Made by a program: the position numbers and the translations under genes. A stretch of DNA of 64,000 bases from Gammaproteobacteria bacterium. Its GTDB lineage: Bacteria; Pseudomonadota; Gammaproteobacteria; Enterobacterales; Alteromonadaceae. How positions within the stretch are numbered: position 1 is the stretch's first letter; every line of letters begins with the position of its first letter. Below, piece after piece: positions 46,680 through 56,116 of the stretch. The notes below the pieces were generated by a model, which saw only the letters and a list, made by a program, of their open reading frames with translations, did not search any database and had not been told where the DNA came from. The DNA lies in the NCBI GenBank assembly GCA_017302255.1, contig JAFLDV010000021.1, positions 1 to 64,000 of the forward strand, in the 5' to 3' direction.

Positions 46680-48494
46680 TGGTTTGGCGATGGGGGTTTG
46701 CAGTAATTTATCCAGCATCCGAATACGCGCTCGGTAATGCGTTTTCACACATGCTAACAGTTCTGCCGGTTTAGTCTGTTGGCACTGTGTCGACATCTGA
46801 TTTTGCCAACGGATATGATCTTTACTTAACAGCGGCGCCAAAGGTGACGGTGCCAATTTCTTCAGCCGGATTTGTAATTCATCAGCGTAGATACGCAGTC
46901 CTTGCGAGGTACATAACAACAACGGCATTTTCAGCCGAGTTGTTGGACAATCAGCCGCAGGTCTTGGCACTCGGCCTTGCAACATCACATCCACCACCGA
47001 CTTGTCGGCAAGTTGCCGCCATTGCAGTGACGGATTCCGCGTAAGATAACTGGTTAATGGCTGGTTCTGACTATCCCGGATCGAGGCATTGGCACCGGCA
47101 CTAAATAACAAGGAAATTAGCGCAGGGTGCGCATTTTCCGCAGCATAACTTAGCGCGTCACGTTGCGTGAATTGAATGGCCATGTTTTCATTCGGCATAG
47201 TTTTAGCCGTGAGATTTGCTCCAGCAGCTAGCAGAATTTTCACGCTATCAAAATCGTTAAAATGTGCGGCAAGCATCAAAGAGGTTTTACCGAAGCCATT
47301 TTTCTGCTGCACCAACTGCGACTGTTGATCGGCAGTAAATGTTGCCCATAAATCCAGTGGGTAATTGGGTAATTCGGCATGAAAGCGCAAATCCTGCACT
47401 GTCTCTGGGATCGTCAAATCAGCTGTCAAAGCTGCAAAATAGGCTGCTTGTGCACGTTCAGCCATGGCTTTGGCATCGGTGTCATTAAGCTTAAACGCTT
47501 CGTGAAAATAACCACTCAGTTGTAGCTCGGCGAGTAACCAAAGCTCATTAATGGCACTGGTTTCGCGGGCGGACCAAGCATCTTGGCTGGCGTAGAACTT
47601 CAACCAATCGACGCGATGCGTTCGAGAAATACAAGGTCCATTGGCCGCATCACATTGGTTTTCCAGCAAGGGTAATTGCCATGGCCGAGATAGCCAGTCG
47701 TTTAACTGTGCGTTCGCTTGTTCTATCGCTAATGAATCGGCTACTGCCCCGACAAAAGACTGGCGCAATGTTTCCCGCCATGTGGTGACGGCCGTCATCT
47801 CAGGGATCGCAGGCAACTCAAGTTCACAGGCCGGTTGTGCTTTTGGCCATAACTGCTGGACACCCCAAGGTTTTACCAGCTGATAAATCGAGTCTCCATA
47901 GACGAACACATTGGCTATCGCATTGGCACTAGAGGCTAATTGATATGGTTTTAGGGCTTGCGCAAGTTCAACCGCATTGGTTGCAGTCGGCAAAACCACA
48001 CCATCAGGTAAATAGAAAAGCTCATTTTGATTGCTATTGATAAACAACAATAGCCGTCCTTGCCAACGCACATCAGTGGTTACCGCACTTGCCACTACAG
48101 AACTAGCTACGCCGTCCCAGCCGAATTGCTGAGATATGCCAGTTAAAGGCTGCCAGCTCAACCACTGCCATTCACTTGAATTCATTAAACCTTGGAAATG
48201 TAACAACGGTGCAGTTTGCTGAGACGTTGCCGCCAGCAAGGTTTCACCAGCAAAATTTGGCTGCAGCTGATTGTCGACCCAAAGTTCAGCTTCCGTGTTA
48301 TACCGATGTTGGAACATATTGAGAAAGGCTGGGCATACAGCATCTTGATTGGCTTTTAACCCTAACGGCTTCGCGTCGACCCCGGCCTGCACCATAGGGA
48401 TGTACGAACTCGCAATTAAAATTGCCGGCAGCGTGAAACGCCAAGTGAATTGGTTAATGGCACGACAAATGCCAGAGACGAAAGCTGGTAACAC
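46677..48494 (-). CDS. Exported ankyrin-repeat protein of unknown function
   Basis: About 605 residues. The N-terminus (WRFTLPAILIASSYIPMVQA) is a probable signal peptide. A long region of about 370 residues has no family I recognise and is rich in Gln, Trp and Ala. Ankyrin repeats lie at about 390-470 (TSLMLAAHFNDFDSVKILLAAGANL; RDALSYAAENAHPALISLLFSAGANA). The last about 120 residues are a Cys-containing domain (DCPTTRLKMPLLLCTSQG; MSTQCQQTKPAELLACVKTHY) that resembles lysozyme-inhibitor-like C-termini in layout. The GTG at 48494 with AAGGA six bases upstream is preferred over a TTG at 48515. Confidence 0.75.
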   Translation of the reverse strand: MLPAFVSGICRAINQFTWRFTLPAILIASSYIPMVQAGVDAKPLGLKANQDAVCPAFLNMFQHRYNTEAELWVDNQLQPNFAGETLLAATSQQTAPLLHFQGLMNSSEWQWLSWQPLTGISQQFGWDGVASSVVASAVTTDVRWQGRLLLFINSNQNELFYLPDGVVLPTATNAVELAQALKPYQLASSANAIANVFVYGDSIYQLVKPWGVQQLWPKAQPACELELPAIPEMTAVTTWRETLRQSFVGAVADSLAIEQANAQLNDWLSRPWQLPLLENQCDAANGPCISRTHRVDWLKFYASQDAWSARETSAINELWLLAELQLSGYFHEAFKLNDTDAKAMAERAQAAYFAALTADLTIPETVQDLRFHAELPNYPLDLWATFTADQQSQLVQQKNGFGKTSLMLAAHFNDFDSVKILLAAGANLTAKTMPNENMAIQFTQRDALSYAAENAHPALISLLFSAGANASIRDSQNQPLTSYLTRNPSLQWRQLADKSVVDVMLQGRVPRPAADCPTTRLKMPLLLCTSQGLRIYADELQIRLKKLAPSPLAPLLSKDHIRWQNQMSTQCQQTKPAELLACVKTHYRARIRMLDKLLQTPIAKP

Positions 48495-48746
48495 AAATAT
48501 TCCTTGATGGCTCAATATGAACTCAAATGGCGACTGCCGCTGTCGCTATACCAATGACCGAGCACTGGTTAGAAAACGGTCGCTATGATAAAGCATCTTG
48601 CAGTTGAAGCGAATGGATTTACCTAAGCTTTTCGGTGAGTTTTGCCGCAAGGGGGGTCTAGATACTGATTTTCTGCGCAGGCGCTTGTGAACTCATTGCA
48701 CGCAGACATGGCGAAGGCGGAAAAATATAGAAAGCTTGCTGGCTGC

Positions 48747-49628
48747 TTAAGCCATATTCAACAAAGAACGCCCGGCAGGGACTGTGGCCCGAGCATAAAA
48801 ACTTTGAATCACGTCGCTTCGAAGTTGCATCAGTTCTTCACCTTGTAATGCACGTTTGTCACGCCCAGCAAACCGATCTCGAGCACTAGTCTCTTCCGCA
48901 GCGAGTGCTTCATCGGTACTTTCAACTTCTTTACCATCGGCCTCTGTGGCCAATAGCGAGTTTTCCTTCAACAGTTCTGCTTGCGCTGCTGAAATGCGCC
49001 GATTTGCTTCTGCAGCAATTGACCGATCTGCACCAGACGGTTCTGCAGGAGCTAATGCCGCGGCTTTGACTTGTTGCATGCGAGCAATGGTCGCTTGTGG
49101 GTCACCAGGGACTTCAGACAAGCTAATTTGCACTTCGCCACCAATTGCATACTGTTGGCCGTCAGGACCGCGTTGGAAGGTGTAACTAGGACTTCCAGCT
49201 AACTGCCCGCCCACAGCTGCGTGCGCAGCTTCGTGAGCACGGACTTCGGCATCACGTGCTTTTAATTGCGCGAGTTGCTTTTGCTCTGCCTGTTGCTGCT
49301 GTTGCTGTTTTTGCTGATCGCTTTGGTTTTGATTGTCGTCACTGCGGCTACCATCATCGCGACCTTGCTGCTGATCTTGAGAACGGCCTTCGACCGCTTG
49401 CTTTAACTCGGTATTGCGGTTCTTTAATTCATCGCTATAAGTAACATTAGCTAAATTACTGTTATTTCGGCTTTTATCTTCAGAAATAACGCCTTTTTCA
49501 CTGGCGTTGCGCTCCATTTGCGCAACAGGCTCAATGATTTCGCGCAGTTTATTTTCGCGACGCACCATTTCGACGGCAGGATTGCCGACATAAGGTGTAA
49601 CGTGCGGATAAACCGAAGTAATGGCCAT
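48747..49628 (-). CDS. SprA-like putative zinc metallopeptidase
   Basis: A 293-residue protein. A disordered, Gln-rich N-terminal half (about 40-125, including a run of Q) precedes a compact domain with the zincin motif HEAAH at 132-136. The conserved GPDGQQYAIGGEVQI and LAPAEPSGADRSIAA blocks follow. This combination matches the SprA-related / CJM1_0395 putative metalloprotease family. No signal peptide is seen, so it is probably cytoplasmic or exported by an unusual route. A flagellar-rod-like gene is 10 bases upstream on the same strand, so the two are probably cotranscribed. Confidence 0.78.
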   Translation of the reverse strand: MAITSVYPHVTPYVGNPAVEMVRRENKLREIIEPVAQMERNASEKGVISEDKSRNNSNLANVTYSDELKNRNTELKQAVEGRSQDQQQGRDDGSRSDDNQNQSDQQKQQQQQQAEQKQLAQLKARDAEVRAHEAAHAAVGGQLAGSPSYTFQRGPDGQQYAIGGEVQISLSEVPGDPQATIARMQQVKAAALAPAEPSGADRSIAAEANRRISAAQAELLKENSLLATEADGKEVESTDEALAAEETSARDRFAGRDKRALQGEELMQLRSDVIQSFYARATVPAGRSLLNMA

Positions 49629-49638
49629 AGCTGATGAC

Positions 49639-49956
49639 TTAGACGCTTACGTCAATCAATGTCCCAAGCATCTCGTCCGCCGTTCGAATAGCGCGAACAT
49701 TGGCTGCCGCGCTAACAGATTCGGTTTTTAATTGGACAAGGCTATCAGTAACACTCGGAGTTGCGGTGACGTTCGGGGCTTGTTGTTTGTTTGCCTGATC
49801 ATTCCGGCTCGCTGTATCTTGCGCAGAATCTTGGGCATTTCGCACACGTTGCTGGTTCAAAGCATCGCGATTGATATTCACTGTAGCTTCGGTAATACCG
49901 CTGGATGCTCGCTGCAGGCCTTGCAGACCTGAAGAAAAGGCTGATTGAATTTCCAT
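49639..49956 (-). CDS. Short flagellar-rod/hook-like protein
   Basis: A 105-residue protein. The start MEIQSAFSSGLQGLQRAS and the end AAANVRAIRTADEMLGTLIDV resemble the N- and C-terminal helices of flagellar rod/hook proteins (FlgB/C/G), with the large middle domain missing and replaced by a polar Gln/Asn/Asp linker. The ATG at 49956 is preferred over a TTG at 49968. It is upstream of, and probably cotranscribed with, the SprA-like gene. No other flagellar gene lies in the window. Assignment by pattern resemblance only. Confidence 0.65.
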   Translation of the reverse strand: MEIQSAFSSGLQGLQRASSGITEATVNINRDALNQQRVRNAQDSAQDTASRNDQANKQQAPNVTATPSVTDSLVQLKTESVSAAANVRAIRTADEMLGTLIDVSV

Positions 49957-50030
49957 GCTGTAATCCAAAGTAAAGATGTGTTGGCTAAATAGTAACCATA
50001 TTCACCACAATACTCAAGGAAAGGGCGGCA

Positions 50031-50065
50031 AAAGCGGCAAATTTTTGCCAGCTTTGCCGCTTTTT
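50031..50065. terminator. Possible terminator near the bioH 3' end
   Basis: AAAGCGGCAAA/TTTGCCGCTTT with an 11-base loop. The T-run is on the plus strand; on the minus strand, where it would serve bioH, the tail is only TTTT. Moderate support. Confidence 0.45.
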
Positions 50066-50115
50066 AATGGCGGTATTGGCCACTCTTGTTTACACAATCA
50101 GACCGACCGTGGCAG

Positions 50116-50883
50116 TTATTGGCTAAAGCGGTCCAGCCAATCGGTCAACCACTGCATAAATTCTTCTGGATGGGAAATAAACGGCGCGTGTGAGGCCTTG
50201 GCAAATACCGTGATTTCCATATTAGGAGCGACCGCAGCGAGTGCTGTAGTCATGGCAACTGGCACTAACGAATCCAGTCTTCCATAACAGCCACTGACTG
50301 GACAGTTTAATGCTGCTAAATCTTGGCGCAGATCAGCGCTCGCCAAGATAGTTAAACCGCCAGCCAAAGCGATGTTTTGCGGCGCAGGCAAACTCATCAC
50401 CGCATCTTTTAACCGTTTGATATCCTGCCGAGCACTGTCACTACCCATGGCTTGGATGGCTAAGAAACGCTCTATTGTTTTGGCCACATCATTTTGTAAC
50501 GCATCAGCAAATTGCGCCAGTACAGTAGGCGCCATGCCCGCCCATTGCGGTTGCGCCACAAAACATGGAGAACTCGCTACAAGCGCTAAGGCTTTGACTT
50601 TTTGCGGTGCCGTTTTGGCGATCTGTAGCGCCACTAACCCACCTAAAGACCAGCCGACCAGCAACGAATTTTCAGGGATCTCAGGCAGCAATTGCTCAGC
50701 TACAGCCTCTAGTGCATAAGGCGTGGGGGCAACCTGCCGCTCACCAAAACCCGGTAAATCTAAACATAACACCGGTTGGTCGGAAGGAAGTAACGGCAAA
50801 ACGCTCTGCCATACCGCTCGATTTAAACCCCAACCATGCAAGAACACTAAGGTCGGTTTGGCACTTTTCAAGATTTCAGCCAT
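50116..50883 (-). CDS. bioH: Pimeloyl-ACP methyl ester carboxylesterase
   Basis: BioH removes the methyl group that disguises pimeloyl-ACP during biotin synthesis. It is a 255-residue alpha/beta hydrolase (E. coli 256). FLHGWGLNRAVW is the oxyanion region, S79 lies in GWSLGG, the Asp is in YGRLDSLVP and the His in SHAPFISHP. Divergent from comF with 33 bases between, a conserved pairing. Confidence 0.93.
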   Translation of the reverse strand: MAEILKSAKPTLVFLHGWGLNRAVWQSVLPLLPSDQPVLCLDLPGFGERQVAPTPYALEAVAEQLLPEIPENSLLVGWSLGGLVALQIAKTAPQKVKALALVASSPCFVAQPQWAGMAPTVLAQFADALQNDVAKTIERFLAIQAMGSDSARQDIKRLKDAVMSLPAPQNIALAGGLTILASADLRQDLAALNCPVSGCYGRLDSLVPVAMTTALAAVAPNMEITVFAKASHAPFISHPEEFMQWLTDWLDRFSQ

Positions 50884-50916
50884 AGTAAATTAATTGTTAA
50901 CCAAATCAAGAATACA

Positions 50917-51690
50917 ATGAAGACTGGCATTATCGCTTGGTGTCACCAGCAAATCCATCATTGGCTGCCAAATGCCTGTCTTTGGTGCGGCTTACCCGTG
51001 CAACAAGCGGACTCACAGTTATGTGATTTTTGTCAGGATGACCTGCCGCGAGTCTCCATGGATATCGTTGATTTTAATGCCTTGGCATTGCCCGCCATCG
51101 CTCGTGGCCTGCAGCAACATCGCTTTCAACAGCTGCTTTGTTTAAGTTGGTATCAACAACCTTGGCAACATTGGATAGGCCAATGGAAGTTTCAACAAGA
51201 TTTAGCCTGCGGCGAGGCTTTATTACAGCAGTTTGCCGTCGCCTGCCGCCTCTGGCGAGCGACATTAAAAGTTGATGCGGTCTGTTACGTCCCAATGCAT
51301 GCTCGGCGGTTGCGCCAGCGCGGTTTTAATCAAGCAGAGCAACTCGCTACTGTTGCGGCTGCGCAATTGCAGTTGCCATTGTTGCAGCTATTTATGGTGA
51401 ATACCGAAACGCCACATCAAGTGGGGCTTAATAGACAGCAACGAAGGGCAAATCTGCGCAAACAGTTTCGGTTGCGGCCAAAAGTGGCTATCCCAGCCAA
51501 AGTGTTGCTGATTGACGATGTGGTAACCACGGGAGCAACCGTGAATACACTGTGTCGCCTATTAGGCAAACATGGCGTTCAGCACATCGCGGTTGCTTGT
51601 CTGGCGGTGACTAAAGCCCCAGGCACAACTGCCGAGTTGTACCTGCAGGATCTACGTCATTCCTCCTCGCCATCCCCACCATCTTCTTGA
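50917..51690 (+). CDS. comF: ComF/GntX family phosphoribosyltransferase-like protein
   Basis: A 257-residue protein. An N-terminal four-Cys zinc finger (CLWCG ... CDFC) precedes a phosphoribosyltransferase fold with VLLIDDVVTTGATVNTL. The family is needed for DNA uptake in naturally competent bacteria (ComF) and is named GntX in E. coli; it is usually beside bioH and nfuA, as here. Its last 34 bases overlap the 3' end of the convergent M14 peptidase gene. Confidence 0.93.
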   Translation: MKTGIIAWCHQQIHHWLPNACLWCGLPVQQADSQLCDFCQDDLPRVSMDIVDFNALALPAIARGLQQHRFQQLLCLSWYQQPWQHWIGQWKFQQDLACGEALLQQFAVACRLWRATLKVDAVCYVPMHARRLRQRGFNQAEQLATVAAAQLQLPLLQLFMVNTETPHQVGLNRQQRRANLRKQFRLRPKVAIPAKVLLIDDVVTTGATVNTLCRLLGKHGVQHIAVACLAVTKAPGTTAELYLQDLRHSSSPSPPSS

Positions 51691-54224
51691 CTATTAAAGG
51701 CTTTTGCCAAAAATAGCGCATTGACCAATATTCGGCCTGAGCCGACGAAATAGCCGCGAAACACCGGATTGTCGGTCATAGCAATCACTCGGCCTTGGCC
51801 TTGATTGTGCGCCAATAACGAGGCGCCATGGCGAATTTGCTCAACATATTCACCGGCAGTGAAACCAGCAAGTTGTGGCTTATCAGTGTAACGGCCTACG
51901 GTGACATAAGCATCGCTCGACGGCAGTAACAGCATAGGATCGTTTTTAAATACCGGCAGCATGGATCGCGGTAAACCAAAGGCCAGCGGGTGCGTCAAAT
52001 CAAGCTGCGCGGCAAAAATTGCGCCGGCGATGCGTTTTTTACCAGCGATCTGCTCTTTATCGCCATAACTTGCACCTGCTGCAGAGATAAGTTTCGCCAT
52101 GTCGGCGCTGCGCTGCACTTTGGCTTGTAATATGCCTTTTTCTGATAACCACTGCGCCGCACCTTTTTGTCCCCATAACACGCCGCCAGCAGTAACCCAA
52201 GTCTTTAGAATTTGTACTTCCTTGTCCTGCCAACTGCTGTAATTGCCGTCCGGCAACAGGATATGGCTGTAGCGCTGTAAATCGATTTTGTTCAGGCGCT
52301 GAGGTTCCACTATGCTCGGCGAAATACCAGCTAAGCGCTCTAGACTAAACCACATCTCCCCTGCTTCTGATGAATTAACCCCTGGTCCTGCGACTAGCAG
52401 CACTTTCGGCAGAGTCACTGGCACTAACAATCGACTCCCTAAATCGCTGCCCACAGGTGTGAGGCCAGTGCTAATTTCACTAAGTGGCAATGCAAACTGC
52501 TGTTGCACCGCCAATAGATGTTCAAACCAACCTTCGCTTTGCAAACCGGCCGGGATCACCATGGTGCCAGCGGCAAACTGTTCAACGCCAGTTTTCGTCT
52601 GTGCGTTAAAGGCTTGAACACTCGAGCGCACCACAATACCGTGTTGCAACAACGCAGCTAACATCACTGGCGCTTGTTGATCACTCCAACGCAGAGCATA
52701 GGCGTAAGCGCCGGCCTTGGCAGCCTCAACTTTAGCCTCTTCTGCTTGCCAAGCCTTTGCGGCAATCGCATTTGGGGTGGTGCGACTTTGCGCCATATTG
52801 AGGTTAAAACCGTAAGGTAAAGTCCAAGCCGATACATCGTAAAAGGTGTTGTCCTTGAAATTAGTATCGGTACTAAATGCCGCTTTAATGAGGCGATATT
52901 GCCGCTGCTTCAAAGGAATGTAGTAACTACGACCTTGCCGAAACCACTGCCCTTGATGTTGGACATCGTCAGTCACGGCATAAGCTTGAATATCGTGTTG
53001 CGACAGCAAAGTCAAAAAGGCATTTAAGCGCGTTGGATCCCCTTCATCGCCAACAAAATAGCCCTGCACAGGGTCTACTTTGGCGGCCTGTTGAGCATCG
53101 CGGACAAACTGCGCTTGAGTCTGCTGCAACTCGGCTTTTAGCGCTAAAGCGCCACGCATAGTCGAATGGGACATCAAAATCTGTTGGTCAATTGTGGTTT
53201 TGAAACTAAGCGGGCCATTGATGCTGTCTTGCAAATGACCACGACTACTAGCTTGCTCGAATAGAATGCCAATCGAACCTTGCACATCAGGATAGGTAGA
53301 ACCCTTGCCGACATAAAAATCGTCAAACGCCTCTTCGGTGAAGTATAAAACTTGCTTCTCATCCATTGCCGCAGCATGGAAATTGGCAATTTTCGCGGTT
53401 AATTCAAAAGTCTTCGCCGGGGTCTGCGGATTATTACGACTCGGGATCCCTGGTTGGAAAAAGTAAGTGCCGTCTGTGCCCATTTCATGAAAATCGGCAA
53501 CAACTTGTGGTAACCAACGCTGAAATTGTGCGATCCGAGCGCGGCTTTCTGGGTGTTGCAGAGGTAGCCAATCTCGGTTGAGATCGAACCAATAGTGATT
53601 AGGCCGCCCATTCGGCCATGGCTCGATATGCTCGCGATGTTGGGGATCAGCAACAGGTGAGGTGCCTTGGTGCATATTCGCCCAGAGCGCAAACCGATCC
53701 ATACCGTCCGGATTTAAACTGGGCTGCAGCAATATAATGGTGTTATCTAAGGTTTGTTTGGCCTCAGCAGTTTTTGCCGCCACTAATTCATACGCAACTT
53801 CAAGCGCCGCATTAGGACCGCTCGATTCATTGCCATGCACGCCGTACCCTAACCAAATCACCAGAGGTAAACTTGGGTCGAACTCGGCTTCACCGCGTGC
53901 AACCGCGAGATGCTGTTGGCGAATCTGTTCAAGTTTCGCCAGATTTTGTTCACTGGCAATAATCAGTTGCAACAGCGGCCGCTGTTCGTGGGTGTGACCT
54001 ATGACTTCCAAGCGAGTCGTTGTCGGCGCGCTTTGTGCTAATGTCCGAAAATACGCTTCGACTTGGTCATGCCGCACATGCCATTGCCCAGAGCCAAAGC
54101 CTAGGAATTCGGCTGGCGCTGGTGGGGTGTTTGCTGCAACTGCAGAGTGACTCCCCCAACACAACAAGCTACAGAAAAGCGCACCGAGTAATGACCGCGG
54201 CAAAGATCTTGGCAAAGTGGACAT
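51657..54224 (-). CDS. Secreted M14-family zinc carboxypeptidase
   Basis: An 855-residue protein with a signal peptide (about 1-31, ending HSAVAAN). The M14 domain occupies about 40-350: the first zinc motif is GVHGNESSG (HxxE), then SLNPDGMDRFA, FDLNRDW and a later zinc His in VADFHEMGTDGT; a catalytic Glu candidate lies in ILFEQASSRG. The C-terminal half (about 370-840) is an accessory region with a glutamine-amidotransferase-like fold seen in some bacterial M14 proteins. GGGAG precedes the ATG. Likely periplasmic or outer-membrane; substrate unknown. Confidence 0.88.
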   Translation of the reverse strand: MSTLPRSLPRSLLGALFCSLLCWGSHSAVAANTPPAPAEFLGFGSGQWHVRHDQVEAYFRTLAQSAPTTTRLEVIGHTHEQRPLLQLIIASEQNLAKLEQIRQQHLAVARGEAEFDPSLPLVIWLGYGVHGNESSGPNAALEVAYELVAAKTAEAKQTLDNTIILLQPSLNPDGMDRFALWANMHQGTSPVADPQHREHIEPWPNGRPNHYWFDLNRDWLPLQHPESRARIAQFQRWLPQVVADFHEMGTDGTYFFQPGIPSRNNPQTPAKTFELTAKIANFHAAAMDEKQVLYFTEEAFDDFYVGKGSTYPDVQGSIGILFEQASSRGHLQDSINGPLSFKTTIDQQILMSHSTMRGALALKAELQQTQAQFVRDAQQAAKVDPVQGYFVGDEGDPTRLNAFLTLLSQHDIQAYAVTDDVQHQGQWFRQGRSYYIPLKQRQYRLIKAAFSTDTNFKDNTFYDVSAWTLPYGFNLNMAQSRTTPNAIAAKAWQAEEAKVEAAKAGAYAYALRWSDQQAPVMLAALLQHGIVVRSSVQAFNAQTKTGVEQFAAGTMVIPAGLQSEGWFEHLLAVQQQFALPLSEISTGLTPVGSDLGSRLLVPVTLPKVLLVAGPGVNSSEAGEMWFSLERLAGISPSIVEPQRLNKIDLQRYSHILLPDGNYSSWQDKEVQILKTWVTAGGVLWGQKGAAQWLSEKGILQAKVQRSADMAKLISAAGASYGDKEQIAGKKRIAGAIFAAQLDLTHPLAFGLPRSMLPVFKNDPMLLLPSSDAYVTVGRYTDKPQLAGFTAGEYVEQIRHGASLLAHNQGQGRVIAMTDNPVFRGYFVGSGRILVNALFLAKAFNSQEDGGDGEEE

Positions 54225-54349
54225 GGTTTCTCCCTAAATTTATCGGTTTAACATAACAATAAAGGGGAGTCCGACTCAAGCGGGCTTGGCAAGCACTCGG
54301 CGCAGGGGTATCATAGCCATTAACCTAGTAATTTAGTCAGGTACTATCG

Positions 54350-54928
54350 ATGATTCATATTTCTGAAGCCGCCCAAGCGCACTTTGTTAAGTTGTTAGAA
54401 AAACAGGCAGCTGGCACCAACATTCGAGTGTTCGTCGTCAATCCTGGCACGGCCTCCGCGGAATGTGGCGTTTCTTATTGCCCAGCAGATGCAGTCGAAG
54501 CAACCGATTTACGTGTCACTTTTACCGGTTTTGATGCGGTGATCGATGCCGACAGCAAACCATTTTTAGTTGACGCTGAAATTGACTTTGTTACCGATCA
54601 AATGGGTTCACAGCTAACTTTAAAAGCGCCAAACGCCAAAGTTCGCAAGGTGAGCGACAACGCACCACTTAAAGAACGTGTGCAATATGTGATTGATGCT
54701 GAGATCAATCCACAGTTAGCAAATCACGGTGGTCGAGTCTCTGTGGTTGAGTTAACTAACGATGGCGTGGCAATTCTGCAATTTGGCGGCGGTTGTAACG
54801 GCTGTTCACAAGTTGATTTGACGCTGAAAGAAGGTATTGAAAAAGAACTACTGAACCGCTTTAGTGGCGAGTTAAGTGGTGTACGAGATGTTACGGACCA
54901 CCAACGTGGTGAGCATTCGTATTACTAA
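54350..54928 (+). CDS. nfuA: Fe-S biogenesis protein NfuA
   Basis: A Fe-S carrier of 192 residues, used under iron or oxidative stress. The N-terminal degenerate A-type domain (about 1-95) is followed by a NifU-like domain with cluster-binding C149 and C152 in GGGCNGC, the same positions as in E. coli. comF/gntX and nfuA are adjacent in many gammaproteobacteria; here an M14 peptidase separates them. Confidence 0.96.
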   Translation: MIHISEAAQAHFVKLLEKQAAGTNIRVFVVNPGTASAECGVSYCPADAVEATDLRVTFTGFDAVIDADSKPFLVDAEIDFVTDQMGSQLTLKAPNAKVRKVSDNAPLKERVQYVIDAEINPQLANHGGRVSVVELTNDGVAILQFGGGCNGCSQVDLTLKEGIEKELLNRFSGELSGVRDVTDHQRGEHSYY

Positions 54929-54956
54929 GCCTATCAATGCTGTTTAATACTTGATT

Positions 54957-54990
54957 CACAGCGGCCACCTTGGCCGCTGTGTTATTTTAA
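54957..54990 (+). terminator. Intrinsic terminator after nfuA
   Basis: An 11-bp perfect stem CACAGCGGCCA/TGGCCGCTGTG with loop CCT, followed by TTATTTT. Confidence 0.82.
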
Positions 54991-55035
54991 TCACTGCATT
55001 TTACTTTCAACTTTATTTGTTCGCTGAGGTGATAA

Positions 55036-56064
55036 ATGAACTTGTTACGTCAATTATGGCTGTTTGCAGCAAGTACTGCGATAGTTGTGCCAAGTGCCAA
55101 TGCTGCGATTATTTTGCAGTACCATCACGTTGCCACTGATACCCCAAGTACAACCAGCGTGACGCCGCAAGAATTCCGCACACAATTGCAGTACCTCAAA
55201 GATCATCAATATAAAGTTGTGAGTCTGGAACGCCTGATCAACCAGCTCAAAGCCGGCGAGCCATTGGCCGATGATGAAGTCGCGATAACTTTTGATGACG
55301 GTTATGCCAATGTGTTTACCAATGCCCGTCCAATCCTGAAAGAGTTTGGTTACACCTACACCATGTTTTTAGGCCCGGCGTTAATCGATCGCCAAGAGGG
55401 CCCAGTGCTCAGTTGGCAACAAATCAAAACCATGCATGACGAAGGCGCTATCATCGCCAACCATAGTTCCTATCATCATCGACTGGCCGTGCCAAATGCC
55501 GGGGAAAGCCAAGCGAAGTGGCGCGAGCGGGTCAAAGCCGACATTTTACTTGCAGAACAACAGCTGGAAGAAAAACTAGGAGTTCGCCGTAACTGGGTTG
55601 CCTACCCTTATGGTGACTTTAGTGCCGAACTGGAAAAGTTAGTCGCAGAACTTGGTTTTATTGGTATCGGTCAACAATCTGGAGCTGTTGGTACTGGCGT
55701 TTCGTTAACTCGGATCCCGCGCTACCCATCATCTAGCCAATACGCCGCGATAAAGCACTTTGCGCCTAAGTTAAAAACCTTGGCACTGCCGGTCACTGAT
55801 TATTCGGGAGCAGATCCGGTCAGCAAGCAAAATCCACCTTTGCTTAAGCTTTCCGTTGATACCAAAGACGTCAAACCAAAAGCGCTTAATTGCTTTTTCA
55901 ACGGCGAAGCCATTACCTTGAATTGGCTCGATGAAGATACCTTTACCGCAAGAGCTAGTAAGCCACTGAAGCTTTCGCACAATCGTTACAATTGCACAGC
56001 ACCGAGTCGCAGCAAGCCTGGCTACTTTTACTGGTACTCGCAACCTTGGGTATTTGTGAAGTAA
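55036..56064 (+). CDS. Exported polysaccharide deacetylase (NodB domain)
   Basis: A 342-residue protein with a signal peptide (about 1-24, ending PSANAA). The NodB domain (about 60-215) holds TFDDGY (catalytic Asp pair) and the metal motif HSSYHH (H-x3-H), then AYPYGDFS. The last about 120 residues form a small beta domain with several cysteines (about 275-342). GAGGTG lies before the ATG. The family removes acetyl groups from cell-surface or peptidoglycan glycans; the exact substrate is unknown. Confidence 0.88.
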   Translation: MNLLRQLWLFAASTAIVVPSANAAIILQYHHVATDTPSTTSVTPQEFRTQLQYLKDHQYKVVSLERLINQLKAGEPLADDEVAITFDDGYANVFTNARPILKEFGYTYTMFLGPALIDRQEGPVLSWQQIKTMHDEGAIIANHSSYHHRLAVPNAGESQAKWRERVKADILLAEQQLEEKLGVRRNWVAYPYGDFSAELEKLVAELGFIGIGQQSGAVGTGVSLTRIPRYPSSSQYAAIKHFAPKLKTLALPVTDYSGADPVSKQNPPLLKLSVDTKDVKPKALNCFFNGEAITLNWLDEDTFTARASKPLKLSHNRYNCTAPSRSKPGYFYWYSQPWVFVK

Positions 56065-56116
56065 AACCGAAGCGCTAGTTCTTGGCGAAGTCTACAAGAA
56101 CTAGCGGTATTTCCAA

